Of a stretch of DNA of 64,000 nucleotides, positions 48,744 to 60,048 are shown in pieces. The stretch's first letter is position 1. Every line of letters starts with the position of its first letter. The notes under the pieces were generated by a model. That model did no database searches and was not told the DNA's origin. It saw only the letters and a program-made list of their open reading frames with translations. The position numbers were made by a program, and so were the translations under genes. Source of the DNA: Beroe forskalii (taxonomy: Eukaryota; Ctenophora; Nuda; Beroida; Beroidae); contig WFMF01000540.1 of assembly GCA_011033025.1 (NCBI GenBank), positions 48,439 through 112,438 of the forward strand. The letters are read 5' to 3'.

Positions 48744-50172
48744 ATGAACAATCATGTCGTGCTCTCATTATGGACTTGCTTGACGCTCTTGAACTCAGGT
48801 AAAAACATCATAACTTATAAGGTGCATGGTTAATTATACAGCCTAATTATCTAGCCTAATTAGGTATGTGGCCTAATTATTAGAAGTATTAGGGCATTCC
48901 CAGCCATGCTCTAAGCGTATAATAATTGATTAACCAGTTCCTCAGTAAGTCTGTATGGACTGGAAGGTGTGACAAGAGGACGTAATCCGTTTTTTGGTCA
49001 TTTTAAGTCGAAGGTATCGTGATATCCGTATATCCTAGAAGCCAGCCTCTGATTATTTTGGGAAAAGTTAAAAATGTTGAATGAGACGATTGAGTTTAAA
49101 TACGATAAATCCCAGGAGACATGAGGTGCTTTAATTACGAAGAGCGAAGTGGAAGTTGCAAGGGCAATGAACTTCGTGAGAGGATATTCTACGACAGATC
49201 TAACTGTCAAAACGAGTGCGACATTTCGCCAGATTGCACGGCTGTAAGTGTGAATACGGGGACGAGTAGAGACGAGTGTCGGCTTTTCGTTGCGAAACGC
49301 CCTGTTACAGTAGACGGGAGTGCAGATGGCTACTTGTGTGCGGTGAAGAACAATAAAATAGGTGGGAGAGGAGAAAGTTATATTCCATTGATAATTATGT
49401 CCTCATTCCTGTCATGAATTTCTGTCACATCTCAGATAGTTCACTCATATTGCTCAAGGCTTATTTTTCTGCGCAAACACTAACAATTGGTGAGAAAAGT
49501 TTTACTTATATTACAATCAGCGTCTATGATATTACGATCAGCTTTAGCAGCATCTACAAACTCACAATTTTTTCAGTGACCGGAGTATCTTGCTTGGGAA
49601 ATGAGAAATTGAAGATCAGGCCTTACTACATGACAAGTATACATTTCGACTTCAAATTCACCGGGGATTTGCCTTACTCAACGTGTCATGTGAAGATGAA
49701 TTTTATGGACACATCCAATCAACCAATTTACCACCTGGACATCCGCATATATTACAGTAAAGATGAAAATAGAAGACTTGTCCAGTCTTCAAAAGTTGAC
49801 GGCGAATGGACTGGCCAAACATTTTCAGAATTGCCTGAAATTAAAGAGTACAACACTGTAGTCGTTACCATTGGTGACCCGAATTACGATCTCCGATTTA
49901 ATGGTAAGCTCATTGAGAAAAGATTTCCGGTGGATTATGAGCGATTCAAATCTTACAAAAATGTTAAACTGGCGGTTGTTCGTGACTCAAGTCATTCTGA
50001 CTGCTCAGCTGAACTAGATCCAGATGAAAGCTACTTGCGTATACCACTATCTGCAATTCATGGTGAGCAAAAAATTTGAATTTATGAATTTTACACGATG
50101 TAAATTGGAAGATTGAAATCATTCAATTGATCACACGTTATATATTTTGCATATTGATTTACAGGTTCATGA
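48744..50172 (+). CDS. Secreted PAN/apple-like + galectin-like protein, copy 1
   Basis: Four exons: 48744-48798, 49116-49361, 49577-50062 and 50165-50172, with phase-1 introns throughout, giving 264 residues. Residues 1-18 (MNNHVVLSLWTCLTLLNS) are a signal peptide. Residues 22-98 form a small Cys-rich module with Cys at 23, 33, 49, 53, 59, 73 and 93 and the run NCQNECDISPDCTAVSV, typical of PAN/apple folds, which bind protein or sugar. Residues about 112-255 resemble a galectin beta-sandwich: IYHLDIRIYY, SSKVDGEWTGQ, VVVTIGDPNYDLRFNGK and KNVKLAVV. These correspond to the strands HFNPR, WG-E and F-V-NG of galectins, although the sugar-contact residues are poorly conserved. It is probably an extracellular lectin or recognition protein. 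A strong acceptor at 51100 may give an alternative last exon (VVPNTLMV). Confidence 0.75.
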
Positions 50173-51420
50173 AAAGCCATGTTAACTTTGGATCTATTAT
50201 TGAGACTTGATAGTTATCCGAAATTCGGTAATCTGTCAGTGCACACGAAATGTGAGTGGTATTATTAGAATACATGGGGGTATAGATTTGAATCGACAGA
50301 TTACCGCATTTCGGAGCATTGAGAGAGAAGTACCACGAATTCAGAGGGTCTGCCTGTTACACCAAGTGCCTGGACAGCTATGGGACCGGGAAAAATATAA
50401 ACCCTATTCCTATTCATTTTTATGGAAAGAAACTCAATCCAATGTTGTCAAACATAACAATCATTACTCATGAAACTGAAATATTAATTTATTCCAACTT
50501 CAAGACTTAACTCAGATAGAGTCTAAAATAATTACTTCGATCTACCCTTATCTAAAATAAGAGTCAAACAGGAAGCAATGGTACAAGACAATATGCCCTC
50601 TGACGTCATTGCGAGGGAAGGACTGGGGTCTTCTTTGATGCTTAATTGAAATATGAATTTCTTCCAAACTTCAAGACCTTAACTCAGACATATAACAATA
50701 ACAATAACATATAAACATTATTAAAAACATTATTAAAAACATTGAATCTCCTTTATTCATACATTTTGACACTTGCATAAATCTATGAGCATGATATGAG
50801 CATGATATTAAATTACTCCTTTTATTATTTTTTGATTACTAACTATGAAGACTTGGTGAACAGACTTCAGCACTTCTGTACTGTAGTTTGTAGATAAAAA
50901 TATAAAAATAACTCAGATTCCTTTTTAATCTTATCTTCATATCTCGTACTGCATCGACATTCAAATTAATTTTAGTATTTCGTGTAAGATCCTTCCTTTT
51001 TCATCACAAGCAAAATAAACACGATTTAACTGACATGATTTCAGATTGACGAATGGAGAATATTCCTCAGCCTCTCTCTTTACAACTTTTCTCCTTTCAG
51101 TTGTTCCCAATACTCTAATGGTATAACGGACTCAGGTAGGTCAGACGTAAGGTGCTCTACCGAAGATGCGCTGTGTCAAACGACAGACCCCTCATATTTG
51201 ACAATTAAGTTTGAGGGGTAACGGTTGGCGTATCGAATAATCCTAATACTGAATAGTAGATAGCAAGTATCTATGTAGACTATTGAACGCTTGATTATAG
51301 AACCCAGTTGGGTAATATAGACATCAATGGATTCAGTTCGAGGGGTTATATTCATATTCAGCACAATATATTGGCGGGAAGACAGATATGGCTCTCAGGG
51401 CTTCATTTTACGTTTTTTGA

Positions 51421-51707
51421 AAAAAATGGACAAACCCAATCGCCCTAAAAGTTTGATATTTGATTCATCTCGACAAGACGATCTCATTGGTACCATTCTT
51501 TAGCTTGCCGAACGTTAAATGAAACTCTGAAAGTCCTATTAAGGCAAATGAGCTTTTAAAAAATGCTCAACAACTCAAAAGCTAGATCGGAGCTTCATTT
51601 TACGTTTGGCAAGCTAACAATGGTACCAATGAGTTCGTCTCGTCGAGACGAATCAGAATATAACCAAATTTAAGGGCGATTGGATTTGTCCGAAATTTTC
51701 TATTTGG
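51421..51707. mobile_element. Hairpin foldback element, about 287 bp
   Basis: The left arm (51421-51530) and right arm (51590-51707) are inverted copies. AATCGCCCT, CATCTCGACAAGACGA, CTCATTGGTACCATT and TAGCTTGCC all recur as reverse complements. The spacer is about 60 bp. No coding capacity. Confidence 0.75.
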
Positions 51708-53068
51708 TGTTTTCAGCCTAATCAACTTGAACTGAAAAATACGCTCTATTTCTTTTTAAGGCCACTAAACGGGTAAAATATTCTCATTTTCTTCTCCATG
51801 TTAAATAGCAGCACCGAATTATAAATTAGCAAGCCCTGTCTATGTCTAGATATAAATGATATTCCCAGATCCTCTTTATGATACACAAATTGAATTATTC
51901 ATATTCTAAAGTCGGGGGATTAACGACATAACCCTATTCTTATTATTAATTAAAATCCACCGAAATTTTCACCTAATTAACATATTAATCGTGTTAGGGT
52001 GCTCAGGATAATCGTTTACAGTTTGAATATTCATGTTCTTTCATTCATAGCAGCCCACACCAGCGTTATGACTCATGATCACTGGATAGTGGAGAAGGGG
52101 AAAAGGAGAGTAAAAAGGGAAATAAAAAGGAGAATAACCACATTGCATGAAATTTGTACCTCATTTCTTTAATGCGCCCCTTATAATTTGTGCTTATACT
52201 TTAATTGCGATATTACTCAGGAAAATATGCCATTTTAACGTTCCAGATGTGCGATTCATGATCAATTTTATCGTGTATATTAATATGAATCATTGAACAG
52301 TTGCATATGGAGCAATCCAGCTTATTTAAATGAACTGTTTCCTTCCTTGAGACCAACTAATCTATCACTAACATTGAATTTGTTGATTTTGGATTTTGGA
52401 AGATCTACAATGAAGTTTTCGGAAGATCCGAAGATCTACAAGGAATATTGATTGAAGGAATTTATGTAGATTATGAACTAGAAGTAGAAGCAGTTGAAAA
52501 TATTGTTATGATGGACAAATAAATCCTTGATATTTTGATTTTAACTCGACTCCTTTTTTTGGCTTTTTGTACATCCATTTTAAATTAATTTTTGATGAGC
52601 ATTGCTTAAGAATTTACGGCTAAAAATCAATACGTGTACAAACTAGATTATTACGCATTCTATAGATGTGCATCACCTTATTTTTACAGACTTGATTTTT
52701 GCGATTTCGACGAAAATCGTACGAAAAAGTGTAGCAAAAATTTCATGTATTATGGTTATTATAATTCAATTCTCACTAAGGATCATCATGAATCATAAGT
52801 GGTTTTAACCCGATGGGCGATGATACGGTTTATAAGTCACGTATTAGGATACTAGAATAAGTATAGGGAATATAGTCATCATCTAAGCACGAAGTTGTGA
52901 CATGATGACACTCAGAATGAAAGGCTACATTCTATAATTTTGAATATTATTGTTCATTTATCAGCTGCTACTCCCCCTAAAGAAAATGAAAATTATTCAA
53001 ATCAGCAAATCAGAATGAGAGAAATAGAATTAGAATAATAGGTAGGTAATATATAAGTAATAAATATT

Positions 53069-53131
53069 CGGTTGAGATGACGTCATTACTATATCACGAA
53101 GTGGTAAGCTGATGATGTCGAACCACCTAAA
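53069..53131 (+). mobile_element. Dispersed CRE-type mini-element
   Basis: CGGTTGAGATGACGTCATTA, CGAAGTGGTAAGCTGATGAT and GTCGAACCACCTAA follow one another; ends and core are recognisable. Confidence 0.65.
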
Positions 53132-53470
53132 TTAATGGCGCCGAAGGTTTATTATTAGGAGTGAGCCCTTAGAATACTCCAGGGCTGCTTTTGATACCTA
53201 GTGTCATTGCTTTCGGTTGTGCAATGTGCATCCCAACGCAATCCTCAGGATAATGGTCCACAATTCCATTAAAACAATTTCTAACTTGCTTCTAAATTCT
53301 GTGATTGGTGCGTTTAATTGAAATTACTATCCATTAATTTCAGGATGTATGAATTTTATGATTTGTTCGTTATATTGAAATTACTACCCATTAATTTCAG
53401 GATGTATTGATTGAGAACAACATCCATACATAATGAATAGGTAGTTCAAGGTACCCAGACCTTTTAAGGA

Positions 53471-55261
53471 ATGAACATTCATTTTGTGCTTTCGATATGG
53501 AGTTGCTTGGCCCTCATGACCTCAGGTAAAAATAACAGCAATATTGACATTGAAAATCATTTTCAATCGGGCAGTTGAGCAAAATTTTGATGTTACGCTA
53601 GAAATGCCAGAAAATAGATTTATTGAGGAGGGTTGAAGATATCTTGGTCGAGGGTGACCGTGAATAATTTACAATCTGATTAATTTAAGTCAATCTGGAA
53701 TCAATGGGCTTAATTTATGCGTGAGTCTCATTGGAATTCAAATAACACTCACAGAATTAGCACCCTGCATCACTCTCAGGAGACATCCGTTGCTATAATT
53801 ACGTAGCAAACAGAAGGCGTAGTTGTGATACCTTGCTAAGCGACGACACGTTTTCGGATACGACAGAATGCGTAAAAGAATGCAATGCCAAGCCCGGGAG
53901 ATGTAAAGCAATAGGGGTAGATGGTGATGGTAATTGCCAGCTTTTTAATAGTACTGTAGCAGCTGGAAATGGAGGAGACGGTACTAGAAAACATGTTGGC
54001 TTCCGACAAACGTAGACAAGAAACAAGGTAGCGGAGGAGAAAGCTGATTTCTGTCATTTCTGTCATATTGTTATACTGTGTTGAAAGTAGCATAATTTAT
54101 ACTTTTATACCGAGAAGGTATTCTACCATATCTATTATATATTGCATCATGGGCAGATTTTTTCTTCATATTCTCCATTTTCTTACTTTTTTCAAGAAAT
54201 GATTCTGACACAGCGCAGAATATTAAAACAAGGATTTTTGTCTCATGGGGACAGCTGTTTTAGATTAAACGATTCATCAATTGTTGTCATCGATAAATTA
54301 CTAAGTAAATGGTGCATTGGTGCAACAACTATGACGCTAAATCGACAAAGTTTATTTTTCTGCGAAAACGCCTAGAATTTTTGTATCGCTATTATAACAC
54401 TCAGCGCAATAAATGATAATATCCTTGAACTTCCGGGCTCCCGATGTGAAACGTATACTATAATAACCGTCGAGCAATATAACCATTTATATCTCCTCTC
54501 ATTGAGAGCCATGCCCTCGCACGGGTTGGGCGTTACGTGCACGGTTATCAAAGTGTGGAGGTATCATGATGGCTCCTTATCGGACATAATTATCACGGAC
54601 TTTAGTTTCATGGACCTAAAATTTCATAAATATTCACGCTGAGGTGCTCAGCGAGACTGTATTGCCCGTGATGATAATGTCCGATGAGGCATGCATGGAA
54701 TAAAACATAATCCCTTCAGTGACGGGCGTATCTTGTCTGGAGGTGGAGAATAAGAATGTCAAACCTAACTACATGACAAGAATACATTTCCAGTTTAAAT
54801 TCGCCGGAGATGAGACTCCTGGGAGCTCATGCAATATAGAGCTGAATCTCATGGACACCTCAGATGAATTAATCTACTTACTGAACATCGAATTGTTGGC
54901 AAATAATAGAGTTCAAATATCACAGAATTCAAAAGTAAACGACGATTGGAGTTCCCAAAAAACATCAGCTCTGTCGGACCCAATAAAAGATAAGAATAGC
55001 GTCACCGTTTCCATTAGTCACCCGAATTTCCATGTCTGGTTTAATGGAAAGCTCGTCGAGGAAAAAGTTCCAGTAGATATCGATAGATTCGAGAAATACA
55101 AAAATACAAAGCTTTTTATAAAAGAATCATCGAACTCGTGCGGTGCTGAAATTGATTCAGATGAAGCATACATGCGTATGCAGTTCTTTGTAAGTGGACG
55201 AACTCACTTTGAACAATCCCCTTCAGTCTATCTCCACATTATTCAGCGTTATTTTAAATAG
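53471..55261 (+). CDS. Secreted PAN/apple-like + galectin-like protein, copy 2 (damaged or alternatively spliced)
   Basis: Paralogue of the gene at 48744. Exon 1 (53471-53525) encodes a matching signal peptide, MNIHFVLSIWSCLALMTS, with the same phase-1 donor. Exon 2 starts at 53780 (GDIRCYNYVANRRRSCDT) and keeps six Cys, but lacks the seventh and meets an in-frame TAG at 54014, before the donor position homologous to copy 1 (about 54034). Exon 3 starts at 54720 and encodes the galectin-like domain (LLNIELLANNRVQISQ, VSISHPNFHVWFNGK). It either splices at 55189|GTAAGT or reads on to a stop ending at 55261. A strong acceptor at 55865 would give a short last exon, SFFQGW. Either copy 2 makes only a short secreted PAN-like peptide ending at 54016, or it is a young pseudogene, or a base is missing in exon 2. 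Confidence 0.6.
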
Positions 55262-55377
55262 AGTAACACTGCAACTGCTATATATTTGGATAAGTTTTGT
55301 TGCAAAACTGCTAAAAAGTGTGGTTTTCAAAACAAATCTTGTCAAAATATGTTCGATACTATAGCTGTGGTTAGTAC

Positions 55378-55440
55378 GTAATACGGTTCGTAATAATGGC
55401 TCGCCCCTTCGGGGCTCGACATTATTACTCACCGTATTAC
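55378..55440. repeat. 63-bp near-perfect hairpin
   Basis: GTAATACGGT, GTAATAAT and GCCCC on the 5' side pair with GGGGC, ATTATTAC and ACCGTATTAC on the 3' side across a TTC loop. Only about five positions are unpaired. It lies about 120 bp past the last in-frame stop of lectin copy 2 and before its possible final exon. It could be a foldback element or an RNA stem-loop. Confidence 0.8.
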
Positions 55441-55585
55441 TAGACTAACAGGTAACGGAGTAATAGGTATTGAATATTGATGCATGATGTCGTAATTACT
55501 ATTAGGATCTATTAGACAATCTGTCGATCTTTCAATGCACACTAAGTCTAAACGTGTGCACTAGGTGACTGGTGTGCTTTGAATA

Positions 55586-55653
55586 TTAGGGTTTCCATTA
55601 TCGGTAGCAATATTTCAACGGTGATATTATCGGTTGGAAACCCTATTGAATAC
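55586..55653. repeat. Short inverted repeat
   Basis: TAGGGTTTCC and GGAAACCCTA bracket inner inverted pieces (TTATCGG / CCGATAA type) with an AATATTTC centre. It forms a small imperfect hairpin of unknown role. Confidence 0.5.
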
Positions 55654-57800
55654 CGAGTATCCAGGCAGCTATGGGACCAAGGAACTGGACAATGTTGACA
55701 AAAAACAGTAATGAATCTGAAATATTAATTCATTCCAAACTTCAAGACTTAACTCAGATAGCATTTAAAATAATCCCTCAGGTACGACTTCTGATTTGAC
55801 GATGGAAAATTAGTCTACTATTGTATCATTCCTTGAGCTCAATATTAAACCTTTTCTCTTTTCAGTCTTTCTTCCAAGGATGGTAATGAGATCAGCTGTT
55901 AAACGAGTCGCCCTTACAAAGAAATGAGGTATGAAATTGTTCTCAACATACCTGGTGAAGAATCATCAAATCTCGTTGTCCTCCATAATTATACGCCTAA
56001 CTACAATTTTGTTCCAATTTCATACCGATAATTAATTTCCATGAGCATCGTTTATCAACTCACAAATTGACCAAGGAATGCTTTTTGGTAATTGGCCTCC
56101 TCGCCTAATATAAGTGCTGTGCTAGAGGATTATATACCTTGCTGTACAGTCATTATACCCAAATCTATATACTTTATATATGTAGATGATCCATTCTCGT
56201 ACAATACACTCAGTACTTTCTTCAGCATATACGATGCGTATTGAGTACAAGCTGTGGTACATCCTCCCTGTGACTCTGTGAGTAGTGCGTACTTAACGCT
56301 TTCCAGTTCAGCTTTACCTTTTTTGTTGAACCATCGCTGAGTTCGTTAGAAATTGTTATTTCAAAGTACCTAGTCCTACAAAAATAAGTCTTTACGCTTC
56401 ATTAGAGAAGCTTAGTTTGATTCATAATGTTTGGTGTACGTTGCCTAGGCAAAAACAGTAAACACTCATAGATTTGCGGTGGCTATGTATTTGTCGCATC
56501 AATATATGCGCATGCCGCCATGTTTCAACTGTATTTCTGTCTACCAAAAAGCCACCTGCTGCCACTTTCACTTTCACAATCAGCTCATTGATCTATTGAG
56601 ACGTTATTAAATTCGCTTAATTAATGTAGATTGATTGTATGAATTTGAATATATAAACATAGCATGGAAGAATTAATATCATTTAAATGATTTCCGTTTT
56701 TCGTGCTAGTGGAATTTGAGATAATCACATAAATTCATATATCGATACCAGTGTCGACCATGTTAAATACCTATAGAGAACAAGTGACAATTCACAAGAT
56801 CTGGTCCCCGAGAGAAAGGGACCAGAGACTTTCATATTTTAAATGAATTTCAAATTTGAATCAATTTGATTCTGTGGATAACGCAATGAAATGAAATTTA
56901 TCAGTTTTCTCATTTTAAATCTGCCTCACGGCGCACATAGGGCCTGATAGTTCTCGTGATCCGCTCAAATTTACGATCTCTGATCATATTCATTAAATTC
57001 TGCGTTGCTTTATTTAACACTTTTAATGGCGTTCATCGAAATTTTCGTTACCAACGAAAACTTCTCTTAGTGGTACCAGATGTCAACTATTATCACTTAG
57101 AGTAATATGATGATTTGTTAGCAACTTTCTCATGTGGTTATACATTACCAACCCAGATTAATTCCTTGTATTATGACGAGCTAGCCTTGGTTTCCAGTTG
57201 AAAGTAAGTCTACATCATCAGAGCTTCGGTAAAGTATCCACGCTATGCCAGCTATGTCCAGCTACGCTAGGTCAGCTATATCCAGTCACGCTATGACATA
57301 CGCTTGAACTCTCAACCAAATTGTTCGTTCCGACATTTATAAGTTAAAAGCTTTCCAATTTGATTGCTTTGCTGTGCAAACTTCCTCGCATGGCTCAGCA
57401 GATTTCGTCATAGCTGTCAAAGTGAGATGGTATAAATCATTATTCTGCTAGATAGTATCAGCCACCCGCTAAAATAACACCTCGCTGAATATCTACAACT
57501 CACAATACTCACAATGAAATATGCCGCGAGGAAATAAAATAACAGGCGGTCCGATGCAATCTATTCGCCATTTTAAAACCCTCACAATGACTCATCCATT
57601 GCTGCCTGTTAAGTGTGCGTGACTTTATTATAGTAGGAGCGACCGAGGAGCGAGCATTTCAAATTACGTGGCCACTCTGACATATGCTGCATTGCGTTTG
57701 ATTGGGCCGGTATCCGGGGTATTTCCAACGGCTTTAAAGCACCAGAAGAGGGCCCTGTTAGCATGTGCGGTAACGCGATCTCAGGGCTGTGCACGGTTTG

Positions 57801-57868
57801 TAGGCAGTGACAAGTGACGTCATTATCGTAGTCTAAAGTGGTGTTTTGATGACGCCACACCGCCTAAT
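57801..57868 (+). mobile_element. Dispersed CRE-type mini-element, type copy with TA at both ends
   Basis: TAGGCAGTGACAAGTGACGT, CATTATCGTAG, TCTAAAGTGGTG and TTTTGATGACGCCACACC then GCCTA follow one another. Terminal GGCAGT/ACCGCC are imperfect inverted ends and TA flanks both sides. Confidence 0.7.
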
Positions 57869-58044
57869 TGTCCTAATTATTGGAGCTGCTGCTGCTGCAA
57901 GGAATTATTCATATTGACAGTGAGGAGTCACCTGCATAAAATGTGCTATAATACGAGGTCGTCATGGCAACAGATGGGGACAACACGCCACTTTACAGTA
58001 TCAAGTAACACTACAGCACTTCACTCGTGTACCTCAGTATGTAC

Positions 58045-58122
58045 TCTCCTTGCTTTCTTCTGCTTCTTCTCTTCTTCTTTTTCTGCTTCGGGACTAGTTC
58101 TCCTTCTGCGTTGCTTTTGGTC
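58045..58122 (-). other. Possible isolated exon, Lys/Arg/Glu-rich
   Basis: On the minus strand, acceptor TAATTTCCAG is followed by 26 codons reading DQKQRRRRTSPEAEKEEEKK and then QKKARR, then a GTACAT donor-like site. Composition could equally be low-complexity chance. No neighbouring exon was found. Confidence 0.2.
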
Positions 58123-60048
58123 CTGGAAATTAGTTTGATTGGTTGATTAATAAGGCAATTAATTTGTGTCTGACGATCATTTAATTTGTTATGTGTAGGT
58201 AATGGGTGTTGTGAAGATTAGGATAGAAATTTAATTTCTGAAGGTTTTGTTAAATTTCGAGCAACTTTCAAATAATTTCAAATGAAACGTAATCAATCAG
58301 TTCTTCAGTTATATGAGTTGATCTTGCAATGAATATTTTCTTATCCAATTGTCGGTTTTCTGTAATATAAAAAAGTATTTTTTCTCATGGTTGCATAAAA
58401 TTTCTGTCGAATTTAACAATTATTACTGCCTTGTTTTAAAGCTTAGCTACACATACAATGTTCGCATGTTATTTAAAGTTTGTTTATCAAAATCGTTATC
58501 ATATGATATACATCATATCTTGAAATATCATAGTAAGCATGATTCAAAAACTATAAAAAGTGAAATGCTTGCATGATGCTTGAGCACTTGTTTCATTGGG
58601 AATATATTAAATTTTGTCTGCATCTCCACAGTCCACACTATACGTATTACTACTACAGTTGCATGAAATTATGATACCGTTTCATCGCTCGTAGATGAGT
58701 TTTTTGATAAGATACTGGGGTAGGACGATGTTTATGCTTTTATGAGTCGTGTGTTTAGTTTTGCTGAAACCTATTTTCTGATAAATTTTCTCCACCTTGC
58801 AGCAAATAGAGAAGCAGTTGTTGCAAAAAGTTAAATTTTTCTTCTACGTTCAACGTCATCATCAGTAATTACTCGAATTTGATAGCATAAAGAGTGTTTT
58901 GTTTGAGTCTGCATAGTTTTAATAACTTGAGAACTTAGCTGATTCATATTTCACACAATTTCACTCTTCAATGCCACTTACAGCACTTCTCCTGTTTCTC
59001 CACTTTCTACTGTTTCTGAAATCAACCGTTTTAGGTATCCAATTATCCTAGCTTCCTGGTGTCTCAGCTTCAGGGCTGGGAAAGCTGCCCCAAGCCCCTG
59101 CTTTTATTAAGTGTGAACTGGTGCAGAAGTCGTCCCAGTCGGAATTCTTGGATACTGTCGTTCTTAGGATCGTAAAAATAAAATGGTTCTAATTGTTGTT
59201 TGAATAATATTGTCCAAGCTTCTCTCTTCTAATCCGACAAGGTAGATAAGGGCCCTTTGATACAATTCTAAGTTCGCCCTTATATCTGATATTTTTAAAT
59301 AGGTACAATAATGATTATTGTATGCTTGTTACTTTAGAATTTTCATCTTTCATAAGATCTAAATTCGAGCATCAAATCTGCTGATCGCGAGACATTGATC
59401 CTTGTAACCTACAATCAGTGACGTATACACGACATACTGACATATAATACAAATCTTCATTAGGTAATAAACAACTTTGATACATGTGTGTATGTGTCTG
59501 CTTGCAAAGTAAGCGTCTCCTGAAATTACATGGAATCACGGCTGAACTCGATAGTGTTTTTGTTATGACAACTGCACAGCTATCGAGTACTAGAGCTCCA
59601 TATATACTGAAGTGTTGCATGTTTATCACTTCACAGTCTATATTTACATCGCGTGGAATCATTCATCATTTTATATTTTTGCGTTTGTATCATATTTTGC
59701 TGTTGTTGATAAAAGTCAAAGACATATGTGTGAGATTCTTACCATCTCCGTATCATTATTCTTGTTTACTTTCTGCTATGGTTTAGTAACTTAAGTTCAG
59801 TACCTAATTGTATACCTACTTTGGAGCATTGGCCAATGCGTGACATGCTGCAGAAACATAAGAAATAGGAACATTCTCATTGCTGCTCACTTTCACAGAA
59901 GCTTTTAAGGACATGATAGGCTCTAGCAGCATTACAACATTTCTATTTACTTACTTCATAAACCATTTATTTCATAAGCTAAGATAGAAAGATCCTATTG
60001 CTTTATAAACTTCATTTCGTCCCGATTTTGATCAATCAAATTTGAGGT

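Larger units (their letters stand above)
47915..50560 (+). repeat. Tandem locus duplication, unit 1
   Basis: Upstream sequence, the PAN/galectin-like gene and the downstream flank all have collinear counterparts in 51810-55810. Examples are AAAATCCACCGAAATT (48041/51954), CCAGCGTTATGACTCATG (48187/52065) and TTCAAGACTTAACTCAGAT (50499/55742). Confidence 0.75.
50173..53470. other. Spacer between lectin genes
   Basis: Carries the 3' flank of unit 1, a hairpin foldback at 51421-51707, the duplicated upstream region of unit 2 from about 51810, and the mini-element at 53069. A diverged second copy of the mini-element core lies at about 52868-52915. No further gene seen. Confidence 0.55.
51810..55810 (+). 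repeat. Tandem locus duplication, unit 2
   Basis: Second unit of the lectin-gene duplication, longer than unit 1 because of intron and upstream expansions. The 3' flank CAGCTATGGGACC (about 55668) matches about 50379. Confidence 0.75.
55262..60048. other. Intergenic, AT-rich
   Basis: Contains two hairpins (55378-55440 and 55586-55653), the mini-element at 57801 and a possible minus-strand exon at 58045-58122. A minus-strand frame at about 59035-59160 (EFRLGRLLHQF, ending QLSQP) has an acceptor-like CAG but no partner exon, so I do not call it. Otherwise I see nothing. Confidence 0.5.
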
